This document shows positions 32,998-46,529 of a stretch of DNA of 64,000 nucleotides, piece after piece (the stretch's first letter is position 1; the number at the start of each line of letters is the position of its first letter). The notes beneath the pieces were generated by a model, which made no database searches, had not been told where the DNA came from, and saw only the letters and a program-made list of their open reading frames with translations. Source of the DNA: Apodospora peruviana (taxonomy: Eukaryota; Ascomycota; Sordariomycetes; Sordariales; Lasiosphaeriaceae); NCBI GenBank assembly GCA_033439685.1, contig JAUEDM010000006.1, forward strand, positions 372,001 to 436,000, written 5' to 3'. The position numbers and the translations under genes were made by a program.

Positions 32998-34032
32998 AGT
33001 TGGATGCTGTTGTGCGTGCTTGTGTGGAAGCTTGTCGGTGAGGCGGGACATGAAGGAGGTGAGGGTCGGTCACCGCAATAAAGACTGAAGCAAAGAGGAC
33101 CAGCGGCAGTGCGATGATGGATACATACATCTATACCATGGCGTTAATGTACAATACAGAACCCGGGATTAGATGGGTTAATAGATCGATTAGTGATGGC
33201 ATGCAAACAAAGCCTGTTTGTGAAACAAAGCCTGTTTGTGCTCCGTAGCATTATGTCTTTCTTCCGACCTCCATGCTTTTTCTTACCATGTCACTTTTGC
33301 GTTGCTTGATATTAAGTTTTCCCGAAATTATACAACACCTCGAGCTGACTGTCGCGGTTATAAACCAGGACGAACCTATACACGGGAAACCAATGTTTTC
33401 ACTCATCGCAGTGGAGGAGAAACGCCGCAAGCGCATTACCGGTAATGGGTGCCATATATGTCTTCCCACAAGCTCGCTCCTTATCGCCCAGATTGCGGGG
33501 CTCTAGGTAGGAAGGACAAAAAGAGCACCAAACCGGAAATAGATCGAGTAAAGAAACAACCCAGTTTTAATGTTAAAAGATATGCATTCAATGCCGTCAA
33601 CGAAGATTACCAAATACAGATCCTAATCCGTACACCTCGCCCGCCCGTGTTCATCCATCCAGACCATCCATATCATCCATGACATGAAATGTACACCGTC
33701 CAACCACAGTTGTCGACAGAGCACGTAACTCAAAGTCATCCTTATATGTATATATATATATATATCCCTTGGGAATCATATGTGCATGCTCGCTGATCCA
33801 TCGTCTATAAACATGTCCATGCTCGTTCCATCCGCTCTCTTCTCACTGCCTGGCCTGCCCAGTTACGAAGACAAGCGGGAGAACAGTAAATATATGCTGC
33901 TGATGAATCCGAGAAAAATGCAGGATGCATGTATGCCCTTCCGCTTCCATCCTTCCACCGATGTATGCTATTGTACCTTGTGCCGGCTGTTGACATATAC
34001 CTTACTCCATGTCTTGCATTGATGATACACGC
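32998..34032. other. convergent intergenic region with TA microsatellite
   Basis: About 1 kb between the convergent Rpt6 and phosphatase genes, mostly 3' UTR sequence. It contains a TATATG/TA dinucleotide run at about 33743-33766. No gene is seen. Confidence 0.55.
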
Positions 34033-37000
34033 TCACATGGCCAAACTCCCGCTCCTCCCCCTCCCCTTTCCTCCTGTCACCCCACCGCTGCGTTCTTGCG
34101 ACCGCTCAAGCCACTCAATCACCGTCTCGTAACACAACACAAACTGCCTCAAACTCTGCACCATGCTCAGCCTCTGGCCCCGGAAATCCTCCACCGTCTT
34201 CGCGATAAGATCTATGCTGTCATCACCCAGCCAACTGGTGTCGATCCTCTCGCCTTCACGGCCGCTACTCTTGCTGGAATCATCTTCTGCACCAGAGTGA
34301 CTTGCGTCGGAGACCGGCTCATCAAAACTGCTCAAAGGATCGACCATGGCGGTATCTCCGTCCATATCTGGGCGGTTGAGCGCCTGTCGCTTCGTCGTTC
34401 TCGTCTGTTCCTCCTCCAATTGCTGCGCAATTCGTCGCTCGCGATCATTGATCCTCTTATTAGCCTTCTTCACGGCTCGAAGTCTTTGGCGCTTGAGCAT
34501 GTCGATCACGCTGTCAACCGTGCAGAAAGCACCAGTTCGGCCACATCCAGCAGAGCAGTGCACCAGTATTGGTCTGACATGGTCGCCGGACTCTGGGGCG
34601 TCGTGCCAGCTCAAAGGGAGCGAGTCGCCCCTTTTGAGAGACCCCACAGCAGGACCGCCCTGGTCTTGATCACTGCCAATACTGCCATGCCGGGAAGTCC
34701 CAGACACGTTGACCGGGAGCGCAGCACGCTGCATGACATTCGCGAGCTCAACCAGGGCGAGAAGATGACTGGGTTGAGCAGGTGCACCAAAGTCGGGCCA
34801 AGAGGGATAATGCAACTGAGTGATCTCGCGAATCGGCGAGAAAGGATGAGCAGCATGGCTTAGCGCAAACTTTCGGATGATCACAAACGGGGTTTCTGCG
34901 GCTGGCCCTGATTGTTGAGGCTGGGAAGGAGTCGGCGCGTTCGATTCGAGGTTCGTGGTGGTGTTGGCACGACGGCGGCCGATTTCCCCCTGAGAAGGGT
35001 TCCACGAGAACGAATTCTGCGCCGAAACCGTGGATGGCCCATTGGAGGCTTGTGATGTTGGCGTTGGGGTTGCACTAGAAGTTGATCGATGCTTGTCAAT
35101 ATCAAGCGACACTTTCTTCTCCGACAAAATGCGCAGCTTGATGGACCCAAAGTCTCTGCCCTTCCAATAAGGATGGCACTTCAATTGGCCACCCTCCGAC
35201 TCTGCTGTCAACATGACGATAACCCGTACATCTTGGTCCCATATGACAGACCAGAAGTCCTATCTCAGTTGTTAGCCAGCGCTCATAGGGCAGAAGATAG
35301 ACAGATGGGGGGTATCAAGAAAGCTTACCTCAAAGGTAGCCGGCAGTGGGCCCTGGCTGGCAATGTAGCGTTTGTGACTCCGGCTGGCCTGAATGTGACT
35401 GGCATTGACATAATCGCATGCACCCTCCGGACGGTCCTGCAGTCTCACTCTCGCGTGCTCGAAAGGCAAGATATCTTTGTATCGGTTCTTCCCGCCCTTC
35501 TCAATGCCAGACAACTGCACCTTGGAATCTCCAGTATGCGATACAGAGTAGGCGTCTCTCATCCGGGACTGCTCCGTCAACTCGATTTCTAGGAACTTCT
35601 CAGAAACCTTCTTGCCATGGTCACTGGTTTCGGCTGCTTCTCTCAGCCAGCGAGGTAGTCCATCCTTATGCAGCCCTGAAGGTAAACCAATATCCATTTG
35701 TCCAACTCCATCCACAAGGTCTTGGTTTTGCCGAATGTTGCTGAAAAAGGGATTTGGCTGACTGCTCGTGGTGGGTAGCATGACGCCGCCGATGACAGGG
35801 GCAATGCTAGGCCCCAAGCCATTGGATACAGATCCATGGCCCAGGGACAGATTTGCGCCGGTCCCGCAGGCCGATCGGTCGACAAGATCGGGATATGCTT
35901 CGGCAAATGCCTGAAAGCCTCCCCGGAGGATGTTAGCGGAGCCAGAGTAACCTTCAGCGGTAAATTTCTTAAGCATGTTCATGCCTGAGACGGCATCGCG
36001 CTTCTCGGATGAGAAGGCGTCATAGACAACCAGATATTTTGTGTTGCGCCAGTTGGCAAACTTTTCTTGGTCTTGTTCTGCTTGAAATGTCTGCTGCAGT
36101 TTCTGCAGGTTGAATGTGGCTCGCTTCAGCAATGTTGTCGGAATACACAAATTTAGAGCGCCCTTCACCCTGGCTTGCGCAAATTGGGGTGATACTCTCA
36201 AGTCCAATAATAGAACCTCCGCACTATGTCCGCCGACAATCAGGTCTCTCAGTTGGGATGGGGCCATCATGGTGGTCTCATCGCCACCAAAAACAGGAGG
36301 TACAGTTCCTGCCCGGTACTGCTTCGCTGGGCCAGGACTCGGCGGGCCTGCCATTCCCTGGGCCAGCGACAGCCGAGGATGGCGATCTTCCACCCTGGAG
36401 AGCGAAACGTTGGACTGCACCCGTTCTGGAGCACCGAAAGGAGACCCCATCTGCGCAGGCGATTCATACCGACCCATACTAAAAAATGACGGAGCATTCA
36501 GGGACGCCTCGGAGTTGCGCTTTGAATCTCCAGATACGTAGGCTGAATCCTGCAAGCTCACAACGTCCGCATCAGGCTTGCCGCTGGGTGCACCATGCGG
36601 TCTCGAAAGCCCAGCAACAGGTCCTGTCATCCGTGGCAACGGGGCGTCAGAATTCTCACTCCCAGCTGTCTGCCATCGTGGAGGTCGCGGCCGCTGCAGA
36701 GCGGAGGGGGTGGAAGCCGCCGGGGTATGTGGAGGAGCCATGGTGAGATTGAAGTTTGTTGTCGTAAGGTTGAAGCCTGACCTGCCTCGGTTCGCGTCGA
36801 CTTGTCTCCTAAACGCCTCAAACTCGGGATTCGCATCCAACGGCAACTGCTTCGGTATGGCTGCCGCGAATGACTTCACCGAGGAGGTGGGAGAGCTCCA
36901 ATTCTCACGCGGCATGACAGACGAGTCCCGCGGGTCAACGGCAGGTTCGATGGTGAGTCCAAAGTAGTTAGGGCTCGGTGTTCGTGCGTCTTGAGCCGCC

Positions 37001-37221
37001 GTCCGACTCGCGCTTGGTGAGAGTTTGGGAGGGAAGGGCTGCCCAACGGAATGGGGAGGTCGCGGAGAGCCCATTGGAGTGCTGGAGGGTTTGCTGGAGA
37101 AGAAAGATTGGGAGTTGGTCCGAGAGTGGGAGTGCGCCGACCCTGAAAGGGGGAGACCGGACGTCGTCTTCATGGTAAAATATGTCGTCCGGTCTTTGGC
37201 TCGCTGGTCAAGAGGTATCAT
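34033..37221 (-). CDS. protein tyrosine phosphatase with N-terminal rhodanese domain
   Basis: About 1039 residues in two exons (35329-37221 and 34033-35259) with a 69-bp intron. The start is the first ATG (37221); an open stretch upstream has no ATG. The N-terminus is long and disordered. A rhodanese/Cdc25-like domain (about residues 325-440: VLLLDLRVSPQFAQARVKGA, then YLVVYDAFSSE) lacks the catalytic cysteine (Asp in its place), so it should bind rather than catalyse. The PTP domain (about 570-1020) has NRYKDILPFE, the WPD loop (YPSWPDFGAP), the P-loop VHCSAGCGRTGAFC and the final SLRQFVLCYETVIEWL. Disordered inserts lie inside it. Yeast Ptp2/Ptp3 and fission-yeast Pyp1/Pyp2 share this layout and dephosphorylate stress MAP kinases. 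That role is inferred here. Confidence 0.93.
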
Positions 37222-40200
37222 GGCTTCAAAACCGCGTGACGGATATGGCGAAACTCGGTGTCTTCGACGAAGTCGTACTGGTCGACCGTCTATACTTGCA
37301 GACACTGTTTCCTGCGCGTTTCATAAGACAGGCATCGTGAGCCGTCCGCCTCGTAACGTCGACTGTGGCTATAAAAATCACCTGTACGAATGACTGGCTG
37401 AGGGTATCGTCGACTCTGGCAAGTCAAAATCGCGGCGCAAAGTGAAGAGAACTTGGGCGTTCTTGGTCGAATGAAGGGCGTAAAGTCTAAGTGAGATGCC
37501 GATGTCAGATGGGAGGCGAGTACCTAAGAATGCCAGTGGTGGATCAGATCCTGTGCAGAACGGAAGGCGGAAGGCGGGAGACGGGAGACGGGGGTTTTTC
37601 TTTCGGGGTTCGTCGAGAGAAGGGGATGGAGGAAGTGAAGGTGCAGGTGCAGTTGCAGCAACAGCAGGGAGGGAGAGTTGCAGGGGGAGTGGTGGGTGGT
37701 GCCGGCGGGTTGTGGAGGATCCTGACGCGCGGGTGGAGACCTGGGTAGTGGAGTGCCCCTGTCTTTACCCTATAAAGTGTAGTCTAGTGACTGACTGTAG
37801 TGGCACCTGTTCCAGGAGGGAGAGTGATGTCGTCGATTGCGGCTGTTGAGACCAAAAAGTCTAAGCCTTGACTGCAGCCTGGACATGTACAGTACAACAC
37901 ATAAGGCAGCCTACATAAACAGACAAACAATGCTGCGGCAGTGTGCGCAGAATTGCGTATTGTCTTGTAGATCGGCTGCTTGCGCCGACTGTCGTGCGGC
38001 TATTACTGTGCTATTTCGTCCACCGCCTCGTCCTCTCCTCGACTTGGAGGGTGCGTCTGTTCGGCGTGAGGGGAGAAAAGCGAAACGAACTCGAGGCGAC
38101 TGTTGCAGCGGTGGAACTACCTTATTATTCGGCACGCGCGATCGCTCGACGGTAGTCAGAAGCACCCACCGGTTTGTCTGGTGTACCTTGGACTAGCGCA
38201 CGAAGGGGTTCATAAAGAAGTGTCGGTCCGAGAATATCGTCAGGGACAAGGTCGTGATCGAACTTAAGTGACTGTCCAGTACATACGAAATGCGCAATGG
38301 TTCGTGGGTTGGTACGGATCCGTGCATGCAGGAGAAAGTTGGGACTTGGGACTGCACGTTGAGGGGGACGGGAGCAAGTGATGACGAGGAGACTTTGATG
38401 GCAGCCCAAGAGCGGCAAGATCTGCAACCCCGAAATGGCATACGGGGCGGTGGGCGCCCTGACCGAAACTGACGTCCATTCCTCGTCTGTAATCCGTACC
38501 GATTGTAGGTACACATAATCCGTACGCCGTGCTGATCTCCGAGTCGGGGCGGACGCCTGCTCATTGTTCGACATGACTTTCCTTGTCGCAGTCTCTCTTC
38601 TCTCCCAGCCTCCAATGCAAGCTTATGACACACCGACGCATGAATTACTTGCTAGCGGTCAGCGCAACGCGGGGCTGACTGTAAAGTTTTGAAGGATCAC
38701 TCTGAGCGTTGTGTTCTCCTGAAGTACGTGTACCAAGCGGTGTATTGTACACTACCGGTACGCGGCAGGTACAGATTCTTGCGTCACCTGTCGTCATAGT
38801 TGGTTGCACAGAGAAGGCTCGATCGAGTGCCGCAAGCAGCAAACGAACTTATCATTCAGTACATACGACTCGAACCTCACTTAATTTTTTTGGTCTGTGA
38901 TCTCGAACAGCTCACGGCTCAAACTTGAGCATTTCGATCGTAATTACTGGTCGCCTTAACAATCCGCCTTCCATATTTGGAGTTATGGCTGAAATGGCAG
39001 GCGCACCTCAATGCTGCAATGGGCCAGGCGATTGAAGGAGGTGCCTCTTTGAAGTCCTATTGAAGAAAGTCGCAACCGCTGTCGCTTGTTGGAGTTAAGC
39101 GCAAAATGAGAAGGCCCAAAGCCAAGCCGCCAAGATGGTGGCTGCAGCTTTCCGTAGGCGGGGTGAAAACGTCATCGAGGGGAGTTTCAGGTACAGATGA
39201 GGTACCTTCTCAGGTTGTTGGATGAACACGCGCGGCCGGACGACACGACTCCAATTTAGGTAGGTACCATATTTCTATACAGTGATTTCACGACAATGAC
39301 AGTTGCGCCGGTGAACATTTCATCTCCCATGTTCTTTTTATGATATGGCGGTGTTCTCTGGTCGCGAGTAACCGCTATCGCCATGCCACTGATGTCGCTC
39401 TGGATCCTGCCCGCTTTGAAAGGCAAGCAGACCAGCCCACGTGGGGGCAGCTACGGGTGTTCGCAGCCGATTGCGCGACTTGCTACCAAATAGGTGGAAA
39501 GACGAGTGGAGGGACTGCTAAAATGATACAGGGCCACCACCAGGTCTTCAAGTACAGATACCTGCTCCATACCTATATAAGCATTGCAAACTGCCTAACA
39601 GTTACGTGCATCTTTTGGCATCGAACACTGACTATGCACATAATATAGGGGGCTTGTGTGCCAGACCGAATCCCACGTGGAGGGAGGGATAAGGTAGATT
39701 TAAAAGGTACCTTGGCGGTACTTGTCAATTAAGGGGTCCATTTCCTCACCACATCCCTTTGGTGTCGTCTGGCCCCACCGCATGCAAGCCGTGTCCTTGA
39801 TTCTGGGAAGGCACGAGATGTTCTAGACCCGTGAAGATCGCCTGATCATGCTATTGTTGCAGCAATATGACAGGCCCACCGCATGCTGATTCGTCTCGAG
39901 GGCAGGTCGCATCCATCACATCGGTTTAGCCCCCTTTTTTTCTGACCAGAGACCCTGATCGGTTACGGCGGCAGCCACTAAGCGGCCGCTTTTCGAGGTC
40001 TAACATTTCCCGTCCTTGTCCGCCTTGGCTGATGATGATGACCTGGAGCATTTTTGAAGAAAGAAAACAAGAATCAAACAGAACACTTTTTAAGAAAGGC
40101 AAAGACAAAATGAAAAGCCACCAAAGGACACGTTTAGCATTTAATTACGATTGCTTTGGCAACGACGTCGAAACATGTCAATTCTGTCGGCTCGAAACAG

Positions 40201-43200
40201 AAATACCACGCGCATCTGATCTGTAACTGGAGCGTTCCTAATCATTGCATAACTACGTCATGGCGCAGCTGTCTCAACAGTGCCGTGATTCCCGTCTGAC
40301 GTGGAGATTGTGGAGTGGGAAGCGAGTGCACGGACAAAAAGAGCCGGAGTGAGAGACCCAGAGCGGTGGAAAGTAAAAATTCGTCCAGAAACAGATGGAA
40401 CTTTCAGGGTCCAGTTGTCAGACGAACAAAATATAAAAATAAAAATTTTAACTACCCTTATTCATGTGCGTTTGACAGGTCCAGAACTGTGTATCACACC
40501 ATCATTCCGCAAAAGAAAGGATCAAGGGACAAGCAAGGTACAGACAGATCAAAAGCCAAGGCAGATTGAGATCAAGGATTCCGAACGGGGGATTTCCACC
40601 AGTACCTATCCTGGTGAGGGTATTGGGTGGTGCAGAATGCAGACGCTACGGGAATACTCGTGTAACGGCTGCCTCTTTTCTTCCTTTCCTATGTCATAAA
40701 AGTAGCGCAGTGTGATGGAGCTTCGCTAGGGCTGAGCGTCCGGCTCCTTGGCTCTTAATGTACAATTCCACGTGCACCGTTGCTGTCAGGTACTTAAAGT
40801 AAGGTACGCCACGTACAGTACAGTACAGTACCCTACCTTAGGTACGTACACGTACCTTCCTGGTGACCTACCGGTACTGGCATACAAAGCAGGAAAGGGT
40901 AGCTGCGCCTAATAATAAACGCGCACCATTCGGAGCATCTGGTGTGGTTGGAGGCGTTGTGGTTTTGATGCACGCTCTGACTCTCGGGAAACTTACAGAC
41001 TTAGTTGGCTTGGTTCCCGTCGGTGGCACGTCAGGAAGTCACCGCCATCAAAGTCCCTTGCAGGCAGGTATCGAAGCCGGCTGGAGAGCGAACTGATCGG
41101 AAAGCACAGAGGGTTGGTCTAGAACTCGAGAGAATATTCGCCAAGGTGGTGACTGGTCATGTTGAGAAGCTCACGATGCGCTGCTTACTCAGGGAGTATC
41201 CAAACCCGCCTTCACCTCCTGGAATCCAGATTAAGGGGTGGCCACGATCGCGCAACACATACCTTGGCAATGAAAACATATCGCACAAAAGCTCGCAAGT
41301 TCAGCAGACATGCATTACGCGTGTGGCTGAAAAGACTCGCAAACTGGATCCAGTTCATGGGCGAGATCTACTGTGTATATCCACTGGCTCGTCGAAGATA
41401 TCTGCTGGATCAATGGATGAAAGATGTGACCCGGATCTGGGAGAGGTCAGCATGTCTACAAGAAATAATAGACGACAATGCCTCTTGTGACTTCTACATC
41501 GAAGGTGATTTATAGCCAACAAAATAGACCTTGATAGAGTTGGAGGGTTGAACAAGATACTTACCATGCCACGGCGTGTATCTTCTTGTCTGCAAATACC
41601 GTCTGAGTGCAAATACATGTTCGAGGAGCACTTTGAAAAGAAAATCACAAAACAAGAACAAGTAGAGAAGGAGAGAAATCAATCTTTCCCCGGGATGCTT
41701 CTAACCAAGCAGCCGTATTCTGACTAGACTCACCCAGGCATCCGTATCAAGGGAGTGGTACTCAGCAATCCACCATGTCAGCCATCCCAAACTTGAGACA
41801 TCAGGTAAGTTTCGAGGACATTGACCCCGTGGGATTAACTTCCTTTGCTTCGGGGGATAGGCAATCCACCTTCCTCTTCCACGTGAAATGCCTTCTATGC
41901 TGGACCTACGTCCCTCACAGTCTGGTGCCATAAAGGACACGTGCCGCTGCCGTCTTTCAATAAGGGGGCATTTGGTCCAGCCGTCAATTGGCGATGACGA
42001 TTAAAGGCTGATTTGAATCTACAGTCTAAAATATTGTAGGTTCAATTCCAGTCAACAGCCATTCACCAACAATACCAACATAACCGACAAGAGCAGAAAC
42101 CAGTCACAACACCAAGCCAGTCAAGAAGAGCGACGAGAAGAAAGAAGAAGAAGAAGAAAGTCCCCTGGACCTCAAATTTCTGAGCCATTGACCGCACTTT
42201 TTCTTCTTTCCTTTTTTGCCTCTTCCTTACGCCAGTATCAGTAAGAGTTTCAAAGGGACCGTATCCTTCGTCACCTCTTCGCCTGAGTCCCATGGGAAGC
42301 AGGGAGCTAGCTGTCATGAAGGGGGAGAAGGCGGCATGGAGATGCTGTGAAGTGGTATTTATCCTCACTGATTCGAACAATGATAGTACAACCATGCCTA
42401 TCAAGTGTATATCGGTCACCAGCCTCTCGAGAGTACTCGATTTATTTCCAGTTCTGGGAAAGTTGATATCGAATTTGTAGTCTCTCTCCCAAAAAAATAT
42501 GGCAGGGCGCCAGCATGAGACTGGCAGATCCATGCTTCTGCAGAGAAGGAGCGAGTCGCCGATCTGGACAGTCATATTAACCTTATGGAGCGAGTCGATG
42601 TGAAGAAACCATCGGTCAACCCATGAATATAATCACGACCACCATAGCATCGACGCTAGGCAGATTCTACTGATGGAATAATTCTGATTGTACGAGCAGC
42701 AACCTCTGTCCGCACCATTGCAACATAGTTGTAATTTACGGAAATTCGAAAAGGGAGTGGTACTAACTCGCCGTGACAAACACCCGAGTCCATGTCGACG
42801 GGCAAGCAAGTTGTACTCACTCTGGGCTGTACAGCATATCAGCATCCGTTTCTTCTCACCCAGCCCATGTGTCCCTTTGTTCGTTGCCCTAAATCCTTGA
42901 TCTCTGGCAATCTTACTTCTACGGTTACCAGATTCATCCCATCTTCCTCCGACAACGGTAGACATCCGAGTAACCCAGCCAACCCCTTTCGCCCCATCTC
43001 TCCTGTTTACCTCAACCAGCGCGTCACGCACAACTAACCCTACGCCTTTCAGGCCGGCTTCCTGCTAACTCGTCCCCGCGGGAGGAATATCATATGGTTT
43101 GCCAACTAGAATTTCCGAACCCCTCAGTGGTACAGCGGTCAACGGTACCTTGTGGATGCCTCCCCGGTCACCACATCTGTGGATTCCATTTCAGGCACCT

Positions 43201-44070
43201 CTCACTTCTCTTTTTGCAGCAGGGCGACAGTTTGAGCCTACCCTTTTCCCAACTTTCTGTCTTTATTTTTCATTTTCTTTTGAAGTTCTCCCATGACAAC
43301 TTAACTTATACCTGGTTCGCCCACTCCCTAAATTTTGGCTTGCCGACTCTGCACATGGTGCTCGTAGCAGTATTCTTTCTAGGCTCAGGATGATTAGCCC
43401 ACTGAAAGCTGTTCACCTCGATGCTCGCCTGGAAGGGGTTGAAAGGCAGCCCGTCTTTCACTCTCAAAGACGAGTGAACCATGACAGTCAGGCCAGTGCC
43501 ATCCGACATCTAGGCCATCGACAAATGTGCGGCCAAGAACGACTCTCCCACAGCAACATATGAGCACCCGGGAATCTGTGGCTTCATGCTGTAGTTTGTT
43601 TGCCATATCGATTGATCGCCCGCAGGGGTCTCCTCATAGTGGCTGGGAGCTTGTGACATCTTCGCCGAGATCGTGACAGGAAACAGAAAACGCAAAAGAA
43701 GAAAGCCCAAGATGAAAGGAATATGGTCTCTTTATTATCGCTATGGTTCCCTCTGGCAGCCACATGCCCGTCCACATTTGTGACTATCCATCTACCTGCC
43801 CACGCACCCAGAACCAAGAAGCCACCAACCCAGGGAATCATCCAACGAGATCTTTAACGCATCCGTATCTTTCCACCAACGCCAGAGCAATGCAAATCGA
43901 AATTGGTTGTATGTGAGAAATAAAGACCGAGAACCCAATGAACAGAGGCTGCTGCTCCGTGCGTAAAGCGTGACCCATCATATATCCCCCGAATATGCCA
44001 GCCGCCCCTCCCTTGTCCAGCATCATCATCATACAGCTAGGAGCTTCCAACGTCATCTCTCTTCTGCTTC
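37222..44070. other. 6.8-kb gene-poor region
   Basis: Contains the phosphatase promoter and leader at its left end and then short frames without domains, splice structure or conserved motifs. GGTACC/GTAC-type palindromic clusters occur at 39256-39270 and 40788-40880. CT- and GAA-rich runs occur near 42110-42230. I found no gene, rRNA or tRNA that I can support here. Confidence 0.45.
40788..40880. repeat. clustered GTAC/GGTACC palindromic motifs
   Basis: Many overlapping GTAC, CAGTACAGTAC, CCTTAGGTACG and GTACC motifs in under 100 bp. They can form several alternative hairpins. Similar TACCTAGGTA motifs recur elsewhere in the window's intergenic DNA, so this is probably a genome-wide simple motif. 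Confidence 0.5.
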
Positions 44071-44652
44071 TCATAACCGGATAGAAATATCCAGACAGTC
44101 GATCCTCCATTCCCTCCGCCCCAACAAACTCCTCAACCACTCCAGCCCCAGTCCAGTCCACTCCACTCTCGTCTTCGCAATCTGTTCCGTCGCGGCAGTC
44201 GCTAGCGCGCCAACGGTGGTATTCAGCATCTCGGTAACCACCGCGGTGGCCGTAGCGTTCAGATCCTCCGTCGCGGTGAGGTTCCCCGCTGCTGCTGCGC
44301 TGGCCGCGCTCGCGCCACCGCCCTTCCAACTCTCCGGCACCGGCAGATATATGTAGCTCCCGCCGGGGCGAGGCTCGAACCAGTTGCTACTGAAGTCAAA
44401 GAAGCATTGGTTCGACCAGTTGCACGAGGTCAGGAAGAGTATGAGCAGCAGGAAGGAGCAGTAGACGCATGGCCGGTTGAGGAAGTATGTGCAGACGAAG
44501 AAGAGGAAGATGAAGGCGGGCGAGGCGTTGGTCGGAATGAAGAGGAGGGGTAACCAGCTGCAAATATGGAGTGCGGTCAGTTATTTGCTTCGGTTTCATG
44601 ATAGTAAGTCGTGGTGGGGAGAAAGGGAGACGGACCTGCGCAGACAGAACAT
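44071..44652 (-). CDS. small hydrophobic membrane protein, unrecognised
   Basis: A 167-residue protein. Exon 1 is only 17 bases (44636-44652) and splices over a 78-bp intron to 44071-44557. The joined N-terminus reads MFCLRSWLPLLFIPTNASPA. Two hydrophobic segments follow closely (FIFLFFVCTYFL and VYCSFLLLILFLTSC), then CNWSNQCFFDFSSNWFEPRP, an Ala-rich N-glycosylation-prone stretch (NLTATEDLNATATA) and a basic C-terminus. It is likely a membrane protein with two TM helices. No family was recognised. The frame is continuous and has codon structure, but the tiny first exon makes the start less certain. Confidence 0.6.
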
Positions 44653-46529
44653 GACGGGCGAGTTGGGAGTTTGGTGCGACTCGCGAGTGATGCGACCGTC
44701 CGAGAAACAAGCTTTCTGCAGGAATTACCGGTACACTGCACGTGGGAAAAGCAAACGGTTTGTCTTTTCTCGATGCCCAGAAGCTTGTAGCCTGCACGCT
44801 ATCGGTCGCGCCGTAGTCGAAGCGGGACGAGGCCGTTGCAGATCGCGAGATGGGATGGCAGCGACCAAGTCAATTGTGAATGGGTCCAAAATCTCTCAGC
44901 GACCCAACCAATCAGGCTATCTATCACTGAGTCTGAGTTTGAATCCCAAGGTAGTTTGTCGCCAAAAAAAAAAAGGACGCCGTGTTGTCGGGTTACGGAC
45001 CTAGGGCTTTTAGGTTTGCTGAGTTGTGAATAGCTTCGCAGTCTGGTAAAAGTGGGAGGCTCTTCGGAGGTTTCGCTCGGGAACAGAATTCCATGGCCGA
45101 GACGGGAGCCGGGCTTTGACGCGGCGGCGGCGATTTGCAGCGCTAAAGCCGACACTTCTTTCTTGGGGTCTTCTGGGCCCCGCTTATGTAAGGATGGCCC
45201 AGGCTTTTCAGAGCTGTCAGGGCCCAGCGTCGACTCACAGGACCCACTTTCAACGCTCCACAACACGACCATGACGGCAAACGGCAGAACTCGTGAGTGG
45301 ATGGGTTGTTGAGGCTGGCCATTCCCGTCACGATGGATCCACTTCACTTTGCCCTCGAAGGCTACAATCAGCTCCCTGTCGTGCCTGCTCAATAAAGCTA
45401 TAGTCACCCCGTGCTCGAGCAAATCTAAGGGCTGGATAACACCTTACTTGGACGTGTTCCATCAGGCCATGTTGTATATTGCCTCCCGTCTATCTGTATC
45501 TCTGGTGTCTGAATAGTGAATAGCCATGTATCTGGAACACTCTCAAGTGGTTGGTTTTGACGGTTCGTGTCGGTGATTGGCAGTAAGTGAATCGCTGAAC
45601 TGGAACGGTTGAACCTTGAAGCTCCACTTGCCCAGTTCCGTCGCCATCGCATCGCGTCTCGTCACGACCTCAGGCAGGACTTCCAGGTTCCCGCTGGATC
45701 TGAGAACTGGAATTTGCTACAAAGGGCTACGCGCAACCATTTTTACCTGTATCGGTATCCCATAAGACAAGTAAAATATCCAGCAGCAGACATACGAATA
45801 TAGATCTCCAATCGGCCGGGAAGCCCCGTTTCTCGATGCGGTCGAGTGTCATGGAATTGGTCGGCTTCCCTGGGCCGGGAAATCTCGCTGCGACAGCCTC
45901 AAGAAATGCGCCGTTTCAATTGGCACACCGGCGCTCCTCCCCACGGTTTGCCCCGCGCTGTACACGCTACACATTGTACACGTGTAGGCGCTAAGTCGCA
46001 CGGGCCACTTGAATCCCTTGTAGATGCCCAATCCCAGCCTCCCGGGCTTGAGTTTCCGCAATAATTTTTTTGCTTGACAGCATTTGTTCGTCAAAATCGA
46101 ACGAAGCAAACAGGAGCAGCGCAAATCTCTGCAGGCGCTCCTGGCCAGCGCTGTTCTGCGGCACCACCACAGCACAGTACAACCACCAACTTTTCCTCCT
46201 CCTTTGCTCTGCCTCTTCCTCATCAACGAGCGAGTCGAGTGCCGAAAGCGAGGCGGAAAAAAGACTTTAATTGTTGTGCATTGCTTTCGCTGACATATTT
46301 GTTCACCCCCTTCTATCACTACACTACCTATCCGTACCTCTCGATCTTGCTCATCGTCGTCGTTGCTCCTCCATCGCTGCAGCGGCTTCTGGCTTCTGCT
46401 CGCTCCCGCATCCGGGATCATCGATTGGCACGCCGTAAACAGCACTCCTCTCGATCGATCCAGTTGCCAAGTCGATAAAAGACTGCTCCGGGCAGATAAA
46501 ACTGTCTTGGGCCTCGCCGTATCTTTGCC
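44653..46529. promoter_or_regulatory. divergent region and long 5' leader of the EDC4-like gene
   Basis: About 1.9 kb between divergent genes. A 207-codon minus-strand frame (44799-45422) crosses it but has no recognisable features. The 300 bp before the EDC4-like ATG is C/T-rich, consistent with a leader. Confidence 0.45.

Noticed and set aside
41990..42060. Possible short mitochondrial-like tRNA (TAGGTTCAATTCC with a small stem-loop before it)
   Set aside because: The acceptor and T stems pair poorly and there is no D arm. It may be an old mitochondrial insert but cannot be supported.
43115..43200. tRNA-like D-arm sequence (CTCAGTGGTACAGCGG)
   Set aside because: No acceptable T loop or acceptor stem follows.
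44799..45422. 207-codon minus-strand frame upstream of the EDC4-like gene
   Set aside because: It crosses an A-rich homopolymer, has no recognisable motif and lies in a probable promoter region.
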